Assembly: GCF_005925345.1 (NCBI RefSeq)
Contig: NZ_SSHJ01000009.1
Coordinates: 98,074 to 162,073, forward strand
Direction: 5' to 3'
From: Pedobacter ureilyticus
GTDB lineage: Bacteria; Bacteroidota; Bacteroidia; Sphingobacteriales; Sphingobacteriaceae
DNA: 64,000 nucleotides
Shown: one piece after another, positions 55,638-64,000 of the stretch
How positions within the stretch are numbered: the stretch's first letter is position 1
Layout of the letters: every line of letters begins with the position of its first letter
The notes under the pieces: model-generated
What the model saw: the letters and a program-made list of their open reading frames with translations, nothing else
The model's database searches: none
What the model was told of the DNA's origin: nothing
Made by a program: the position numbers and the translations under genes

Positions 55638-57221
55638 TTAATTGTAACCTGGATTTTGAGGGAAATTATCAGCTCCCATGTTAATAACTTCAGTTTCTGG
55701 AATTGGCCATCTCACAAAATGCGGATTGTTTGGCAAATTGGTTCTACCGCCAATAGAGGCTGTAATTTCTGGATCGCCAGCATAATTGCGCACTTGCGAA
55801 ATCAGTATACCCAACCTTTTCAAGAAATACCATCTATCGCCTTCAAAAGCCAACTCCCTAGCTTGTTCGTCAATAATGTCTTTAATGGTCAGCGCACCTG
55901 TAAACTCATCATTACCGGCTCTTTGCCAAACCTTGTTATAATATTGTTTCGCTAACGTTTGGTTACCTTTCATCAAGGCCGCCTCGGCCCCAATGATATA
56001 AGTTTCAGCCAGACGATACACGATCAGGTCTTTGTAGCTGCGTGTTTCGGCAGGTGTACGGGTCCAAATATCACCGTATTTGGTACAACCAGGATACACA
56101 AACCTATTTTTGTTGCCACTTTTGTACAACGGGAAGTAATCTCCAGGATTTACCGTAACATTGCCATAAGCAATTGGCGAAGAAGTAGTGTTTTTGTACC
56201 TGTGGATATAGAATGAATTGTACCTTTTATCTTTCAACTGATTGTAAAGAGAGAACAAATAAGGGCTCGGCAGGCATCTTCCATAAGTATAGCCCCAATT
56301 TTCGTAGCTACAGGCATATTCTGCCGTGCCACCAATTTCTGTTCGGTATTGGGCAATAAAATACGCTGCAAAATAATTGCCCAATGGGGTGTTATTAGAA
56401 AGGTTTCCTCCCGGATTTTTACTCCATTGCTGTACCATTAAAGCTTCGCTATGGTTCAAATCTCCTGCATTAAAAACGCTATCTAAAGCCACCAAACGAT
56501 ATTGTTTAGATTGGTCAATTTGAGCTACCTGATCTAAAGCGGTATCCCAATCTTTGGCCCATAAGGCCACCTTTGCCTTCATGTGGCGGGCAGCTGCTTG
56601 GTTAAACCTGCCAGGCTCTGTTGATTTCCAAGATAAATTAGCTATAGCATAATCCAAATCGCTGTAAAGCAAGCCAAAAACCTCCGCATTGGTAGCCGCT
56701 TTATAGTTTTTAGGAGCATCTACATTTTCCCAAGTAGTAGGTTCAGTATTTAGCCAAATTCTATCGTAAGTGCGGTACAGCAAAAAATAAGCTTGTGCCC
56801 TAAAGCACTTCGCCTCGGCTACGGTGGCCTTCAAGCCTGCTGTTTCCGGCAATTTTGCCCCTGCAGCAATAATTTCGTTGGCCTTACCTATAATTTGGTA
56901 CATAGTGCGCCACATGTGCGCTGCCTGCGATGAAGATGGTCTTAAGTTGTTGGGATCGTAAATACCAAAATAGTTACCAGTACCACCATTGGTAACTGCC
57001 AAATCGGTTCCACGTTCCAAAGCAAAAATGGTGGCGTTTTCTGTATCATTAGCATAGGCACGCAATAAGGAATAAACTGCACTGGTAGCTAATTTTAAAC
57101 CACCTTCGGTGCTGTAAATGTAATCTGCAGAGTACTTGGTCAGATTTTCTTCTTCTAATACTTTAGAACAAGAAACCAGTCCGGCACTCAATAACAAAGC
57201 ATAAATTATATTTCGTTTCAT
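55638..57221 (-). CDS. SusD-family glycan-binding lipoprotein (second PUL)
   Basis: A 527-residue lipoprotein (lipobox LVSC, Cys18). SusD marks: AEAKCFRAQAYFLLYRTYDRIWLN, LIVYRLAETYIIGAEAALMKGN and the end segment RWPIPETEVINMGADNFPQNPGYN. It follows SusC by 12 bases. It should bind the oligosaccharide product at the cell surface and close the SusC channel. Confidence 0.95.
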   Translation of the reverse strand: MKRNIIYALLLSAGLVSCSKVLEEENLTKYSADYIYSTEGGLKLATSAVYSLLRAYANDTENATIFALERGTDLAVTNGGTGNYFGIYDPNNLRPSSSQAAHMWRTMYQIIGKANEIIAAGAKLPETAGLKATVAEAKCFRAQAYFLLYRTYDRIWLNTEPTTWENVDAPKNYKAATNAEVFGLLYSDLDYAIANLSWKSTEPGRFNQAAARHMKAKVALWAKDWDTALDQVAQIDQSKQYRLVALDSVFNAGDLNHSEALMVQQWSKNPGGNLSNNTPLGNYFAAYFIAQYRTEIGGTAEYACSYENWGYTYGRCLPSPYLFSLYNQLKDKRYNSFYIHRYKNTTSSPIAYGNVTVNPGDYFPLYKSGNKNRFVYPGCTKYGDIWTRTPAETRSYKDLIVYRLAETYIIGAEAALMKGNQTLAKQYYNKVWQRAGNDEFTGALTIKDIIDEQARELAFEGDRWYFLKRLGILISQVRNYAGDPEITASIGGRTNLPNNPHFVRWPIPETEVINMGADNFPQNPGYN

Positions 57222-57233
57222 ATTTCTGTTCTT

Positions 57234-60200
57234 TTAGAATGAAAAATTAATGCCGAACAAGAGCGTTCTAGGTTCTGGGTAAGCCCCCGCATTTTGTTCG
57301 GGTCCATAGGCTTGTACATCGGTAATAGTAAAAACATTGCTCATGGTGCAAAACAGCTTCAAGTCATCTAGTTTCACTTTTTGCACCACACTTTTAGGCA
57401 TTCTGTAAGAAAGCGATATGTTCCTTAACTTGATATAATCTGCCTTCTCATAAGCAGAAGAGGCCAGAAAAGCTGGCGTTTGTACAAAGTTTGGTGCAGG
57501 AGCCGTATTAGATGGATTATGGATGGTCCAATAGTTTCTACGGATACCATTTCTTTTGCCCGTTAAATCTCCTCCTGTTTCGAAAGTGGCCAGATAAGAA
57601 TTGTAGCGGTAACCGCCATATAAGTAGTAAAAATCTAAGGATAGATTGAAATTTTTATAATCGAAACTAGTGATCAATGAGGTTAGCCATTTCGGGTCTC
57701 GCTGGATAATTACCCTGTCGTCTACCGACACCACACCATCGCCATTTACATCCCCCACCCTTACACTGCCCGGTTTGGCAGCTGGCATGTGCGAACCAGC
57801 AATATTATCCGTTAACTGCCAGATACCATCAAAACGGTAATCGTAAGAAACGTTCATCGACTGACCGATAAACCAATTGTTGTTCAGATCATTTTTAGGG
57901 TTTCCATTGGCATCCAACGAGCCATCGATTTTTTTGATTTTATTCCTGTTCAACGTAAAGTTCACATTCACATTCCATTTAAAATCTTTTTTCTCGATCA
58001 CTGTTCCGTTTACCGCAAGTTCGAAACCACGGTTTTGTACGTGTCCCAAGTTTACCAACTGACTGCTATATCCCGTAGTGGTAGCTAAAGAACGTTCTAC
58101 TAACAGATCGGTGGTTTGGGTATCGTAATATTCGATGGTACCATTCAATCTTCCTCCAAAAAAACCGTAATCTAAACCAATATTGGTAGAAGTAGAAGTT
58201 TCCCATTTTAGGTTGGGGTTAACCAATTGCGAGTTGGGCAAATAACCTACCTGCGTGGTGTTTCCAAATTCTATCAGATAACGATCTGCCAGCCCTAAAG
58301 TGGTGTAAGGGCTGATACCTTGGTTACCCACTGCACCGTAACTTACCCTCAGTTTCAAATCGGTCAAAAACCTAACATCCTTTAAAAAGTTCTCTTGTTT
58401 TAACCTCCAAGCTACTGAGGCAGCGGGAAAATAGCCATACTTGTTGTTGGCGCCAAAAACAGATGAACCATCTACCCTTACCGAAAGGGTTAACAAATAC
58501 TTACTATCAAAATTATATCTCGCTCTTGCCATGTAAGAAAGCAATTTTCTATCAGACAGTTCATAGGCCATTGGCGAAAAAGTGGTAGCAGAGCTGATGG
58601 CATTGTAAGACAAATCATCATTGGGAAAGCCCAAACCAGTATTGCCAATTCGTTTCCATTGAATACCGTTGATACTGGCCATTGCTGTTGCATCAAAATG
58701 ATGCTTGTCGATATCTTTGTTGTAGTTTACGATGGCCTCAACAATGTAATCGTTATAGGTACTTTCTGAAACCGTGGCCTGCCCACCATTGTTACGACCA
58801 GTAGTATGCCTGATCCCCAGATAGGTATTATCTTGCACCCTACGGTTGTTCAAACTGCTATTTAACCTGAAAGAGAAATCTTTATTGATTTTCCAATCGG
58901 CAAACAAGTTCATGTTCAGCCTATCGGTAATACTCAAATTATCAGAATTATTGATGTTCCAAAGCGGATTGAAATGCGACTCGCCCACTTCGGTAACATC
59001 TTCTCTCAAAGAACCATCTGCATTGTAAACTTTAGCCAAAGGCGGCATGGTAATGAAAGAATTAAAACTACCATCGGCTATGTTGCGATAAGATTTAGTG
59101 AAGGCGATATTTGCACCCAATGAAATGGTTTTAGATAAAGTTTGGTCGATATTTAACCTGCCCGTAAATCTCTTAAAATCCGATTCTGGCACCAAACCAT
59201 CTTGATAGAAATGCCCCAAGGACAGTGCATATTTTGTCTTTTCGCTACCAGACTGTATCAATACGTCGTTCTTATTCTGATAAGCTGTACCAATCATCAC
59301 ATCTTCCCAGTCTACATACTCTTTAGAACGATATACCTCGCCCATCACTCCCCTAAAAGCCTCTTGTTCATCATAATAACCATAAGCGTTATAGAAAGCT
59401 TCTTTTCTATAAGCCGCCCATTGTTCGCCATCGTAAAACTCGAAATTACGGAACAAGCTTTGCGCACCTACGTAAGAGTTTACATTAACCTTGGTTTTTG
59501 AAGATACACCACGTTTGGTAGTGACCAAAATTACCCCATTTGCTGCCCTGGCACCATAAATTGATTGTGCAGAAGCATCTTTCAAAATCTCAATATTGGC
59601 AATTTCGTTGGCATTGATATCGTCTATACTTGCCGTAGGCACACCATCTACAATATACAAAGGGTCATTTCCGGCCGATAAAGACCTTCTTCCCCTTATC
59701 AGGATACTTGAACTACCGCCCGGAGAATTGTTCCCTGCGGTTACCTGCACACCCGGCGCAGCCCCCCTCAACATTTCACTTACGCTAGTGGTTGGCATTT
59801 TATTAATCTGCTCTGTAGTTACCGATGATACAGAACCAGTCAAATCTTTACGTTTCTGCACCCCATAACCCACCACAACCACTTCATTTAAACGCTGGTC
59901 TGTAGCAATCATTTTCACTTCATATTCCAACTTATCTTCAAGCTTTAAGGTAAATGGAGAAAAGCCCAGCATATTGAAAGTTAAATCGGTATCAGCGGCA
60001 GTTACTTTGATCGTAAAGTTTCCATCTGGATCACTTAGGGCAGCTGAGTTAGAAGCGTTGGCCCTAATGGTCACACCAGGCATAGGTTTAGCTTCTTCGT
60101 CCAACACTTTACCTCTGATGATCCTCTCCTGCACCCCTGTAGTTGCTTTTACGGCTTTCTTAATCACTACCGTATGATCTTGGATCACATAGGTTACACC

Positions 60201-60503
60201 CAAACCGCTTAGCACTTCGCCAACTATTTTATCTACAGTGGCATTATTAAAAGTTCCTGTAATACGTTTGGCTTCGTTAATATCTAAGGGAGAATAGATG
60301 AATTTTAAACCCGTTTGCTGGTTCAACTCTTTAAAAACCTCTTTAATTGTAGTGTTATTAAACGATATGGTAATCGCTTTTTGACTGGCCCACAACACAT
60401 TTGCATTTACAAAACCCAGCAACAACATCAAACATAAAGGTTTTAAAAAATGTCGTAGCGAGTTCTGTGCAGCGTTTTTACACCGCAATAATTGTTCTTG
60501 CAT
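57234..60503 (-). CDS. SusC-family TonB-dependent transporter with STN signalling domain
   Basis: A 1089-residue outer-membrane protein. After a signal peptide (hydrophobic 21-36, preceded by a basic stretch) comes an STN domain at about 43-115 (ITISFNNTTIKEVFKELNQQTG, then GLGVTYVIQDHTVVIKK). Then follow a carboxypeptidase-regulatory-like domain (128-205), a plug with LNEVVVVGYGVQKRKDLTGSV and IYGARAANGVILVTTKRG, and the barrel ending in LFGINFSF. The STN domain marks it as a signal-sending receptor for the FecR protein encoded just upstream. When the glycan binds, the STN domain would touch FecR and free the ECF sigma factor. The gene is 54 bases after FecR. Confidence 0.96.
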   Translation of the reverse strand: MQEQLLRCKNAAQNSLRHFLKPLCLMLLLGFVNANVLWASQKAITISFNNTTIKEVFKELNQQTGLKFIYSPLDINEAKRITGTFNNATVDKIVGEVLSGLGVTYVIQDHTVVIKKAVKATTGVQERIIRGKVLDEEAKPMPGVTIRANASNSAALSDPDGNFTIKVTAADTDLTFNMLGFSPFTLKLEDKLEYEVKMIATDQRLNEVVVVGYGVQKRKDLTGSVSSVTTEQINKMPTTSVSEMLRGAAPGVQVTAGNNSPGGSSSILIRGRRSLSAGNDPLYIVDGVPTASIDDINANEIANIEILKDASAQSIYGARAANGVILVTTKRGVSSKTKVNVNSYVGAQSLFRNFEFYDGEQWAAYRKEAFYNAYGYYDEQEAFRGVMGEVYRSKEYVDWEDVMIGTAYQNKNDVLIQSGSEKTKYALSLGHFYQDGLVPESDFKRFTGRLNIDQTLSKTISLGANIAFTKSYRNIADGSFNSFITMPPLAKVYNADGSLREDVTEVGESHFNPLWNINNSDNLSITDRLNMNLFADWKINKDFSFRLNSSLNNRRVQDNTYLGIRHTTGRNNGGQATVSESTYNDYIVEAIVNYNKDIDKHHFDATAMASINGIQWKRIGNTGLGFPNDDLSYNAISSATTFSPMAYELSDRKLLSYMARARYNFDSKYLLTLSVRVDGSSVFGANNKYGYFPAASVAWRLKQENFLKDVRFLTDLKLRVSYGAVGNQGISPYTTLGLADRYLIEFGNTTQVGYLPNSQLVNPNLKWETSTSTNIGLDYGFFGGRLNGTIEYYDTQTTDLLVERSLATTTGYSSQLVNLGHVQNRGFELAVNGTVIEKKDFKWNVNVNFTLNRNKIKKIDGSLDANGNPKNDLNNNWFIGQSMNVSYDYRFDGIWQLTDNIAGSHMPAAKPGSVRVGDVNGDGVVSVDDRVIIQRDPKWLTSLITSFDYKNFNLSLDFYYLYGGYRYNSYLATFETGGDLTGKRNGIRRNYWTIHNPSNTAPAPNFVQTPAFLASSAYEKADYIKLRNISLSYRMPKSVVQKVKLDDLKLFCTMSNVFTITDVQAYGPEQNAGAYPEPRTLLFGINFSF

Positions 60504-60557
60504 ACAAAGCTATATTTAGTTTATTCTTGATTATTTGTTTGGAACCGAGCACAAAAC

Positions 60558-61679
60558 TTACTTCACATAAATTTTACTACCGCTCCTGGTATATTTTACA
60601 TTATTGGTTAGCTCAATCATCTTCAGTGCTTGGTCTACACTATCGTACCTACTGATCATACCAGTAATTGGGATGTGTCTGATGTTCTTGCTAACTACAA
60701 TCTCTTCTCCGTACCATTGGGCAATCTCAGCCATCACGTCTTCCATTTTCTCATTTTCAAAATAGAACAGGCCTTTATGCCAAGCTTCTACCTTGTAGCC
60801 ATCGGTAGCTTTGGTAATGAGGATTTTAGGATCTGTACTGCGCAATGAAGCCTTTTGATCTGGCTTGAGGATGACCGCTGTCTGGAAATTATTGTGTGTC
60901 AATTTCACTTTGCCCTCTAACAGAAGTACATCTTCGTTCACTTTATCAAAAGAATTGACGATGAATTTGGTACCCAATACCTCTATAGTTTGGAGTGCAG
61001 TTTTCACTACAAAAGGCATATAGCTATCTGTAGTTTTCACTTTCTGCACATCAAACAGTACCGTACCTGCTATCTTCACTAAACGTTTGCCGTCGGTAAT
61101 TGGCAAAATCTCTAGCGTAGAATGAGGATTTAACCATGCTTTGGTTCCATCGTGCAGTTGGAAAGCAAAAATTCGATCACTGGGATTTTTAATCTGGTTG
61201 ATGCTCGTGCGATCGCTTCCAAAATCTGCTGGCAGTAGAAAAACCTTCTCGCCTTTGTCTAACACTCGCTGTGTAAGCTTGTTGAACATCGTGTCTTGCA
61301 GATCGTAACTTTCTCCATCTCTAAGTACAATTATTGGAGAGTTTTTTTCATTTCTTGCCAAAGCATAATTGCTTTCCTTAGCAATAAAATATTTTTGTAC
61401 AACATAAGTTGACGCTATGCCCAACAACACGAAGCAAGAAGCAATTTTTAGGAAAGTATAACGACGAGGTTCTAGTTTCACTACATTATTCGAAATATTT
61501 TGATCAATGTTATTTTTTATATCCGCACCGATTACCGCTAACTTTTCTTCCGAAATGGTCTCATTAGGAATGGAGTCGTAAAAATAATCGACAAGCGTAT
61601 TTTGTTCAGGATTAGATTTTCCTTTTAAGTATTTATCTATGATTGATAAAAACCTACTTCTGATAGATTTTTTGGACAT
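60558..61679 (-). CDS. FecR-family anti-sigma factor
   Basis: A 373-residue inner-membrane regulator. Residues 1-74 are the cytoplasmic anti-sigma part, 75-97 a membrane helix, and the periplasmic part holds the FecR domain (GTKAWLNPHSTLEILPITDG to EVLGTKFIVNSFDKVNEDVLLLEGKVKL) and a C-terminal DUF4974-type STN-like fold (about 305-373, LFYFENEKMEDVMAEIAQWY). It would sense the STN domain of the SusC and inhibit the sigma factor encoded 52 bases upstream. The layout is the standard sigma-FecR-SusC-SusD PUL switch. Confidence 0.95.
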   Translation of the reverse strand: MSKKSIRSRFLSIIDKYLKGKSNPEQNTLVDYFYDSIPNETISEEKLAVIGADIKNNIDQNISNNVVKLEPRRYTFLKIASCFVLLGIASTYVVQKYFIAKESNYALARNEKNSPIIVLRDGESYDLQDTMFNKLTQRVLDKGEKVFLLPADFGSDRTSINQIKNPSDRIFAFQLHDGTKAWLNPHSTLEILPITDGKRLVKIAGTVLFDVQKVKTTDSYMPFVVKTALQTIEVLGTKFIVNSFDKVNEDVLLLEGKVKLTHNNFQTAVILKPDQKASLRSTDPKILITKATDGYKVEAWHKGLFYFENEKMEDVMAEIAQWYGEEIVVSKNIRHIPITGMISRYDSVDQALKMIELTNNVKYTRSGSKIYVK

Positions 61680-61731
61680 ACAAGTTTAGGTTTATTTGGT
61701 TGCCTTTAACTAGTAGTCGTAGAAAGCTTGC

Positions 61732-62313
61732 TTAACTCCCAAAAAAAAATAAAAAATGTGTAAATAGTGCAGATCGCAGCAACACTTTAAGCTCAGCAGA
61801 TGAATTAAGTAATTGATTTTGAACAGTTTTAACAGAAACATCCAACCGATCGGCAATTTCCTTATTGCTTAGACCTTCTTCATATTTCAACTTAAAGATT
61901 TCTCTTCGTTTTGCAGGAAGTGTTTCTGTCCAAGCTTTGAGCGCTGTAAAAAATTCTTTTGAGATCAATTGCGAATCGGCATCGTTGCTATCTCTGATCT
62001 GCTCGATAAAATTATCCAGTTCTACAAATTCGTAGCGGGATTTACGAAACTCGTCCAGCACCTTAAATTTTACGGCCTGCATTAAATAAGCCTGCACATT
62101 TTGGATATCCCTTGCATGACGCTTGTTCCAAAAGTCTACAAAAACCTCCTGAACGATATCTTTTGAAAGATCTTCGATTTTTAGTTTACTATAGGTTTTG
62201 ACATAAAGCTGTTTCCAGGTCCTGGTATAAAGCTCATCGAACGCACGTTGGTCATCTTCTTTGATACGCAAAAGAAGTTCTTCAAGTGTATATGAAGAAT
62301 GCCCGATGTTCAT
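61732..62313 (-). CDS. ECF-type RNA polymerase sigma factor
   Basis: A 193-residue extracytoplasmic-function sigma factor. Region 2 spans about residues 20-90 (FDELYTRTWKQLYV, DIVQEVFVDFWNKR, VQAYLMQAVKFKVLDEFRK) and region 4 about 120-178 (LPAKRREIFKLKYEEGLSNKEIADRLDVSVKTVQNQLLN). The tail FTHFLFFFGS is hydrophobic, as often seen in FecR-partnered sigma factors of Bacteroidota. It is the first gene of the second PUL and should activate SusC and the genes downstream when FecR releases it. The upstream gap (62314-62529) has no gene and should contain its promoter. Confidence 0.95.
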   Translation of the reverse strand: MNIGHSSYTLEELLLRIKEDDQRAFDELYTRTWKQLYVKTYSKLKIEDLSKDIVQEVFVDFWNKRHARDIQNVQAYLMQAVKFKVLDEFRKSRYEFVELDNFIEQIRDSNDADSQLISKEFFTALKAWTETLPAKRREIFKLKYEEGLSNKEIADRLDVSVKTVQNQLLNSSAELKVLLRSALFTHFLFFFGS

Positions 62314-62529
62314 AGCTTATAAATTGGTGGAGAGTTGGTTGCCGACAATATTATAAAAGATTGTTTAGAATTACAAGCTAAACCGCAATAGATAATAAAG
62401 GTTTCCGAACGACCAAGAAAACGACTGTATCTCACAGTAATTGCAATTTTTATATCCAACTACGGGATTTAATTGATGCAAAACTTTTCTTTTCAAGAGA
62501 ACTTTACGAAAATAAACCAGATATAAAAC

Positions 62530-63418
62530 ATATCAGTTTACTGTGGTAAGATATTTATTCCCAAATATAAAGATGAACCAAGCCAACTTGTCGAAGGCCA
62601 ACACGAGCCATTGATTTCGGAAAAGCTATTTCATGAAGTACAGCAAGCGATGGATGGGCGAAAGCAAAGCAGGGTACAAAAATATCAGCACCTGAAGAAT
62701 TGCCATTGAGAGGCTTTTTGTATTGCACAAAATGTACAAGGATGCTCACTGGCAGTGCCTCTAGGGGTCGCGGCAAATACTATTATTACTACCATTGTAC
62801 CTCGGCTTGCGGCTGCAGGTATAAAGCAGAAGATGTAAACGCCGCCATTCTAAAAAGAACTGAAAAAGTTCATTCCAAAACCAGGAATGGCCGAAGTATG
62901 TACAAAATTGGTAAATGAACTGTACCATTCAGAATATCGACATAAAGGCGATAGCAAAAAAGAAATCGTCTCAAAAATTGAGATTTTAAACCATAAGATC
63001 AAGACAGCTAGAGAACTATTACTGAAAGGCGATATCGATGGGACAGATTACAAGACAATCAAAACTGAGAGCGAAGTGCAGATTACCAGTCTAGAGGTGA
63101 AATTGTTTGAAACCTCAACCCCCCAAATTAACATTGAGAACAAATTAAAAAATGCAGTTAATGTACTCCTAAACCTTGATTTATTATATAAAAATGGAAA
63201 TATAACCTTAAAAAGAGAGATAATTGGTTCGATGTTTCCTGAAAAATTGAGTTTTGATGGAATGCAACATCGAACCACTCGGATTAACGAAATCGCATCA
63301 ATTACATGCTTGATTTCCAAAGACTTACAAAGCAAAAAAAAGTGGATAAACGACGAAAAATCGTGTTTACCCACTTGGGTGGGCCCAGCTGGGCTCGAAC
63401 CAGCGACCAAAAGATTAT
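62530..63418 (+). pseudogene. Decayed large serine recombinase (C-terminal part)
   Basis: Only the distal half of a resolvase-type site-specific recombinase remains, in three phases. VYCGKIFIPKYKDEPSQLVE at the left is the end of the recombinase domain. A frameshift near 62695 leads to the zinc beta-ribbon with LPLRGFLYCTKCTRMLTG and the second pair of cysteines in HCTSACGC. Another shift near 62860 leads to a coiled-coil part (about 62887-63240, KGDIDGTDYKTIKTESEVQ). The N-terminal catalytic domain with its serine is missing. The last codons, WVGPAGLEPATKRL, are translated from a tRNA 3' end and its terminator and are not part of a real protein. Confidence 0.85.
63333..63376 (-). terminator. 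Terminator of the tRNA-Met fragment
   Basis: A long stem (AGTGGATAAACGACGA at 63341-63356 with TCGTGTTTACCCACT at 63361-63375, one bulge) lies directly after the tRNA 3' end. On the minus strand it is followed by eight T residues. It overlaps the end of the recombinase frame. Confidence 0.8.
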
Positions 63419-63437
63419 GAGTCTTCTGGTCTGACCG
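63378..63437 (-). tRNA. tRNA-Met (CAT) 3' part, probable attachment-site remnant
   Basis: Read on the minus strand, GACTCATAATC is the anticodon arm (CAT), then a variable loop, a T arm GCTGG-TTCGAGC-CCAGC and the acceptor 3' strand TGGGCCCA with CC. Upstream of the anticodon arm, GGTCAGACCAGAA resembles the D-loop end. The expected 5' acceptor strand (GGGCCCA) and most of the D arm are missing and replaced by unrelated sequence. The gene should not give a working tRNA. A tRNA with only its 3' part and own terminator left is typical of the far side of an element integrated into a tRNA gene. Confidence 0.75.
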
Positions 63438-63557
63438 TCCTATGTGGGACAAAAATCTTTGTTTCTGACTTACAGAAGCAATTTACGGACTATTTTTGAA
63501 AATGCAAAATTTTGGTCCGTAACGTATTTGTAACGTTTTTTTCGAACTTTTGAACAT

Positions 63558-63890
63558 TCAGGTTTTATCTACATCGAAGATAAGAGGTTCATTATCTTGA
63601 CTGCAAAGCACTACCCTAAAATATCTTTTTCCGGGTAAATAAGATATTCCTACTGAGTATCGATAATTATAAGGTTCTTTCACAAGGCCGGATAATTTTA
63701 TTCGGTCACCAAGTCTCAAGTAATCAAGCTTTGCTTCAATAGCAAGAATGTTAGACGAATTATCTAAACGATGATGAACTATTATATCTGGTCTGATTGA
63801 TATTAGTACTCCGTTTTCTATTTCTAACATTTTAGGTCCTTCATTCACATTCTTATTGTATTCAAGATCAATATGGAGGATATTCGAAAA
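63558..63890 (-). pseudogene. Truncated nuclease-like gene
   Basis: The visible frame gives 96 residues from a GTG at 63848, but the same frame remains open to about 63890 with sensible residues (NILHIDLEYNKNVNEGPK). It stops making sense exactly where the tandem repeats begin. The chain has IRPDIIVHHR and NILAIEAKLDY, which fit the D and ExK residues of a PD-(D/E)XK nuclease fold. The N-terminal half appears to be displaced by insertion. The native function is unknown; a defence or phage-type gene would fit. The nuclease reading is tentative. Confidence 0.55.
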
Positions 63891-64000
63891 GTGGCCACCT
63901 ATTTCTTTACAAAGTGGCCACTTTTATCAGCTTAAGGTGTCCAGTTGAATTCGCACTAAAGTGTGCAGTCGGCTGATTTTAAGCAGATTTTAGGGGTGTT
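63888..64000 (+). mobile_element. Tandem repeats resembling the end of an IS21-family element
   Basis: Four imperfect repeats start at 63891 (GTGGCCACCT), 63914 (GTGGCCACTT), 63937 (GTGTCCAGTT) and 63961 (GTGTGCAGTC), spaced 23, 23 and 24 bases. Several imperfect copies of a GTGG(C/T)CA-type word inside each end are a mark of IS21-family insertion sequences. The element would continue past the window's right edge; no transposase gene is visible. The repeats border the broken nuclease-like gene, which supports an insertion. A direct-repeat regulatory array is the alternative. Confidence 0.55.

Noticed and set aside
62887..63420. Recombinase C-terminal part as an intact small gene
   Set aside because: It is one of three phases of a broken serine recombinase, and its last residues WVGPAGLEPATKRL are the well-known product of reading through a tRNA end.
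63048..63452. 134-residue minus-strand frame over the recombinase remnant and tRNA fragment
   Set aside because: Its N-terminal part is translated tRNA and terminator sequence, and the remainder is antisense to the recombinase remnant.
63891..63985. CRISPR array from the regularly spaced repeats
   Set aside because: The repeated word is only about 10 bases and varies between copies, with 13-14 base gaps and no cas genes; an IS end fits better.

Overview
The window looks like the chromosome of a Bacteroidota soil or water bacterium, most likely a Sphingobacteriaceae member close to Pedobacter. The evidence is AT-rich DNA, three complete SusD lipoproteins with two complete SusC receptors, GH97, GH36, GH2 and GH3 glycosidases, a type IX secretion (T9SS) C-terminal sorting domain, a NUDIX-type sugar regulator and an ECF sigma/FecR pair. 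No complete rRNA or tRNA gene, CRISPR array or replication origin was seen. Assignments come from reading the sequence and from memory of the families; nothing was searched.

Layout. (1) 1-3037: a partial DUF4468-like secreted protein, an outer-membrane porin and an Amt ammonium channel, all on minus. (2) 4001-8570: a minus-strand methionine operon headed by a clear cobalamin riboswitch: mesX (DUF1852), mesD (folate-independent core-MetE methionine synthase), an SBF-like transporter and an Old Yellow Enzyme. An Lrp/AsnC regulator is divergent. (3) 9779-16327: LacI regulator, cytoplasmic FAD-dependent oxidoreductase, sodium:solute symporter and sialate-O-acetylesterase-like esterase. (4) 16526-36026: a galactoside polysaccharide utilisation locus (PUL) on minus: DUF4832-like protein, GH36, GH97, two GH2 enzymes, a GH35 fragment without catalytic barrel, a GH3-SusC chimera, SusD, SusC, SusD. 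(5) 36380-41142: NUDIX-family regulator divergent from galT-galK-sodium/galactose symporter, with a 35-bp near-palindrome between them. The galactose released by locus 4 would enter the Leloir pathway here. (6) 41744-62313: a T9SS beta-helix gene broken by one in-frame TGA, then a second PUL read from right to left: ECF sigma, FecR anti-sigma, STN-containing SusC, SusD, secreted FAD oxidoreductase, TIM-barrel glycosidase lipoprotein, Ig-like lipoprotein, GH3, second TIM-barrel lipoprotein, second secreted FAD oxidoreductase, CstA. (7) 62530-64000: a mobile-element scar made of a decayed large serine recombinase, the 3' part of a tRNA-Met with its terminator, a nuclease-like gene cut at its 5' end, and four 23-24 bp tandem repeats resembling an IS21-family end.

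The most notable points are: the cobalamin-riboswitch operon that joins MesX/MesD to an Old Yellow Enzyme and a transporter; the gene fusion between the catalytic half of a GH3 enzyme and the last part of a SusC receptor, which leaves a SusD without its partner and sits next to a barrel-less GH35; the paired [FAD oxidoreductase + glycosidase] modules flanking the centre of the second PUL; the NUDIX regulator that has lost its catalytic glutamates; and a dispersed repeat built from a tRNA 3' end plus its terminator.
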